6,982 nucleotides of DNA. Source: an uncultured Oscillospiraceae bacterium. GTDB lineage: Bacteria; Bacillota; Clostridia; Oscillospirales; Ruminococcaceae. Location of the stretch: assembly GCA_910578965.1 (NCBI GenBank), contig CAJTSP010000019.1, positions 21,343 through 28,324 on the forward strand, given 5' to 3'. The position numbers were made by a program, and so were the translations under genes. This document shows, in pieces, positions 5,978 to 6,982 of this stretch (positions are counted from its first letter, which is position 1; the number at the start of each line of letters is the position of its first letter). The notes beneath the pieces are model-generated. The model was given only the letters and a program-made list of their open reading frames with translations, made no database searches and was not told the DNA's origin.

Positions 5978-5985
5978 ATAGTCAA
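5957..5985 (-). promoter_or_regulatory. Near-consensus sigma-A promoter of the MarR-MATE operon
   Basis: On the minus strand TTGACT (5985-5980) and TATAAT (5962-5957) are separated by exactly 17 bases, matching 5 of 6 and 6 of 6 consensus positions. Transcription should start near 5950, giving a leader of about 25 bases with the AGGAGG site. So strong a promoter fits an operon kept silent by a repressor and opened on induction. Confidence 0.9.
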
Positions 5986-6028
5986 GCGGTTGATAGGAAA
6001 GTTTACCCTTTGTTCATAAGATGCAAGC

Positions 6029-6062
6029 AAAAATCCCGTCACTGCAAAGGTGACGGGATTTT
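6029..6062 (-). terminator. Intrinsic terminator of the degV gene, possibly bidirectional
   Basis: AAAATCCCGTCAC (6030-6042) pairs with GTGACGGGATTTT (6050-6062), a 13-bp perfect stem with a 7-base loop. On the minus strand it lies 5 bases beyond the degV stop and ends in a run of Ts before GC. The plus strand also has a T-run, so it can work both ways. It isolates degV from the MarR operon promoter downstream. Confidence 0.9.
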
Positions 6063-6067
6063 ATACT

Positions 6068-6901
6068 TTATGCGCGGATGGCTTGCAGAGCCACGCAGCC
6101 CGGGCCGCCGTGGGTTACAAAGGCGGGGCTGAGGGGCAGCACCTCGATGGGGGTTTGGGCAAAGGCCGCGTGCAGCAGCCGGTGAGCCTGCTGGGCCAGC
6201 TTGGGCGTGCCAGCGTGGGCGATGTAAAGCCGCCAGCCCTCGTTTACCCCCAGCTCCAGAAAGCTGTGGATGGCCGCGGCCGCCGCCAGCGAAAAGCTGC
6301 GCCGCACCCCCGCCAGGCTCAGCCGGCTGCCGGAGGGGGTTTGGGTGAGCAGCGGCGCAAATTTAACCGCCTGCCCCACATAGGACACCAGCGGCGAAAG
6401 CCGCCCACCCCGCCGCAGGTAGCCAAAATCTGCCGGGATCAAAAAGCTCTTGGCGGTGGCCATTAATTCCTCGGTACACTGCACAATTTCAGGCAGGCCG
6501 GCCCCTTCGGCCGCCATCCGCACCGCGTTTTGCACCAGATACCGGTGCGGCCCGCAAAGGGTGCGGCTGTTAAGGACTGTAATCTGCTGGCCTTTGCAGA
6601 GGCTCGCGGCGGCCACGGCGCTGGAATAGGTGCCGGAAAGCCCGTCCGCCATGGTGATGTTCAGGATGGTATCCCCTGCATACTGCTGGTACAGCGCGGC
6701 AAGCTGCCCGATTGCCGGCTGGCTGCTCACCGGCAGATGCTCGTCGTCGATCATGCCGATCAGCTCTTGCGAGGAAATCTCGTCCAGCTCCAGATAGCTC
6801 TTGCCGCGGATGGCCACCGAAAGGGGGGCCACCGTAAAGCCGGCCTGCTTTGCCTCGGCGGAGGAATATAGGGTAGAGGTATCGGAAAAAATGCGGATCA
6901 T
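6068..6901 (-). CDS. DegV-family fatty-acid-binding protein (FakB-like)
   Basis: This 277-residue protein is of full DegV length. DegV proteins bind a fatty acid and, with the kinase FakA, present it for phosphorylation in the use of outside fatty acids by Firmicutes; some have no proven partner. Visible signs are the N-terminal IFSDTSTLYS (residues 4-13), the ligand-loop PVSSQPAIGQLAALYQ (57-72), MADGLSGTYSSA (84-95), ADFGYLRRGGRLSPL (157-171) and the C-terminal HGGPGCVAL (264-272), which are the family's conserved blocks in order; the serines and the histidine are those expected to hold the fatty-acid carboxylate. ATG at 6901 is chosen because GGGGG (6913-6909) lies 7 bases upstream; an open extension to 6952 lacks such a site. 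No fakA gene is within the window. GC content is high, as in the host backbone. Confidence 0.95.
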   Translation of the reverse strand: MIRIFSDTSTLYSSAEAKQAGFTVAPLSVAIRGKSYLELDEISSQELIGMIDDEHLPVSSQPAIGQLAALYQQYAGDTILNITMADGLSGTYSSAVAAASLCKGQQITVLNSRTLCGPHRYLVQNAVRMAAEGAGLPEIVQCTEELMATAKSFLIPADFGYLRRGGRLSPLVSYVGQAVKFAPLLTQTPSGSRLSLAGVRRSFSLAAAAAIHSFLELGVNEGWRLYIAHAGTPKLAQQAHRLLHAAFAQTPIEVLPLSPAFVTHGGPGCVALQAIRA

Positions 6902-6963
6902 GGCGTTGCCCCCTGCTTGGCATATACGGCTCTTCAAAGCTGCATATAACAATTTTTTACACT

Positions 6964-6969
6964 ATTATA
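6964..6969 (-). promoter_or_regulatory. Probable -10 element of the degV promoter
   Basis: The minus strand reads TATAAT at 6969-6964 in an AT-rich stretch just upstream of degV. Transcription would begin near 6957, leaving a leader of about 56 bases. The matching -35 box, at 17-base spacing, would fall beyond the end of the window, so this is only half a promoter. Confidence 0.5.
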
Positions 6970-6982
6970 CATGGTATTAAAA

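Noticed and set aside
6050..6466. Plus-strand 138-codon open frame opposite degV
   Set aside because: It begins inside the degV terminator hairpin and is a shadow of the well-supported DegV reading frame.
1..6982. tRNA, rRNA, CRISPR array, transposase, integrase or toxin-antitoxin pair
   Set aside because: I looked for these on both strands. No cloverleaf-like or conserved rRNA stretch, no regularly spaced repeat array and no such protein motif was found; the repeats seen come in twos or threes only.

Overview
The window reads as chromosomal DNA of a GC-rich, low-motility-type anaerobic Firmicute, most likely a gut Clostridia member of the Oscillospiraceae/Ruminococcaceae group. That placement is inference from three things: a DegV protein, a LytTR/DUF3021 pair, and strong AGGAGG-type ribosome binding sites in a GC-rich background. 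Sampled 60-base lines contain 45 G/C (541-600) and 46 G/C (6301-6360). The central MATE/MarR segment is clearly different, with 30 of 60 at 4621-4680 and 21 of 60 at 5821-5880.

Left block, plus strand (1-2540). The 3' end of proB runs straight into a complete proA with a TTG start. Together they make the glutamate-to-glutamate-semialdehyde half of proline synthesis. A GC palindrome and a short terminator-like hairpin follow. Next is an unrecognised single-pass membrane protein with an Arg-rich N-terminus and an extremely acidic Gly/Glu/Asp tail. It is closed by a perfect 12-bp stem plus T-run terminator.

Middle block, plus strand (2541-3963). About 340 bases of GC-rich non-coding DNA carry an exact 20-bp direct repeat and several palindromes. 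They lead into a stand-alone LytTR DNA-binding protein and, 208 bases later, a four-helix DUF3021-type membrane protein. Such pairs are known as regulator plus membrane partner, the regulator probably being held in check by the membrane protein. The unusually long spacer between the two genes holds a second set of imperfect repeats and a hairpin.

Right block, minus strand (4021-6982). A MarR-family regulator and a MATE efflux pump form a two-gene operon of lower GC, resembling the MepR/MepA arrangement. Its promoter is nearly consensus (TTGACT, 17 bases, TATAAT) and is overlapped by a perfect 16-bp inverted repeat, a strong candidate for the MarR autoregulatory operator. The composition suggests a transferred drug or toxic-compound efflux cassette. 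A strong hairpin terminator lies downstream of the MATE gene. Upstream of the cassette, on the same strand, is a DegV/FakB-like fatty-acid-binding protein with its own terminator and a TATAAT element near the window edge.

No rRNA, tRNA, CRISPR array, transposase or integrase was seen. The most interesting features are the operator/promoter of the efflux cassette and the repeat-rich surroundings of the LytTR/DUF3021 pair.
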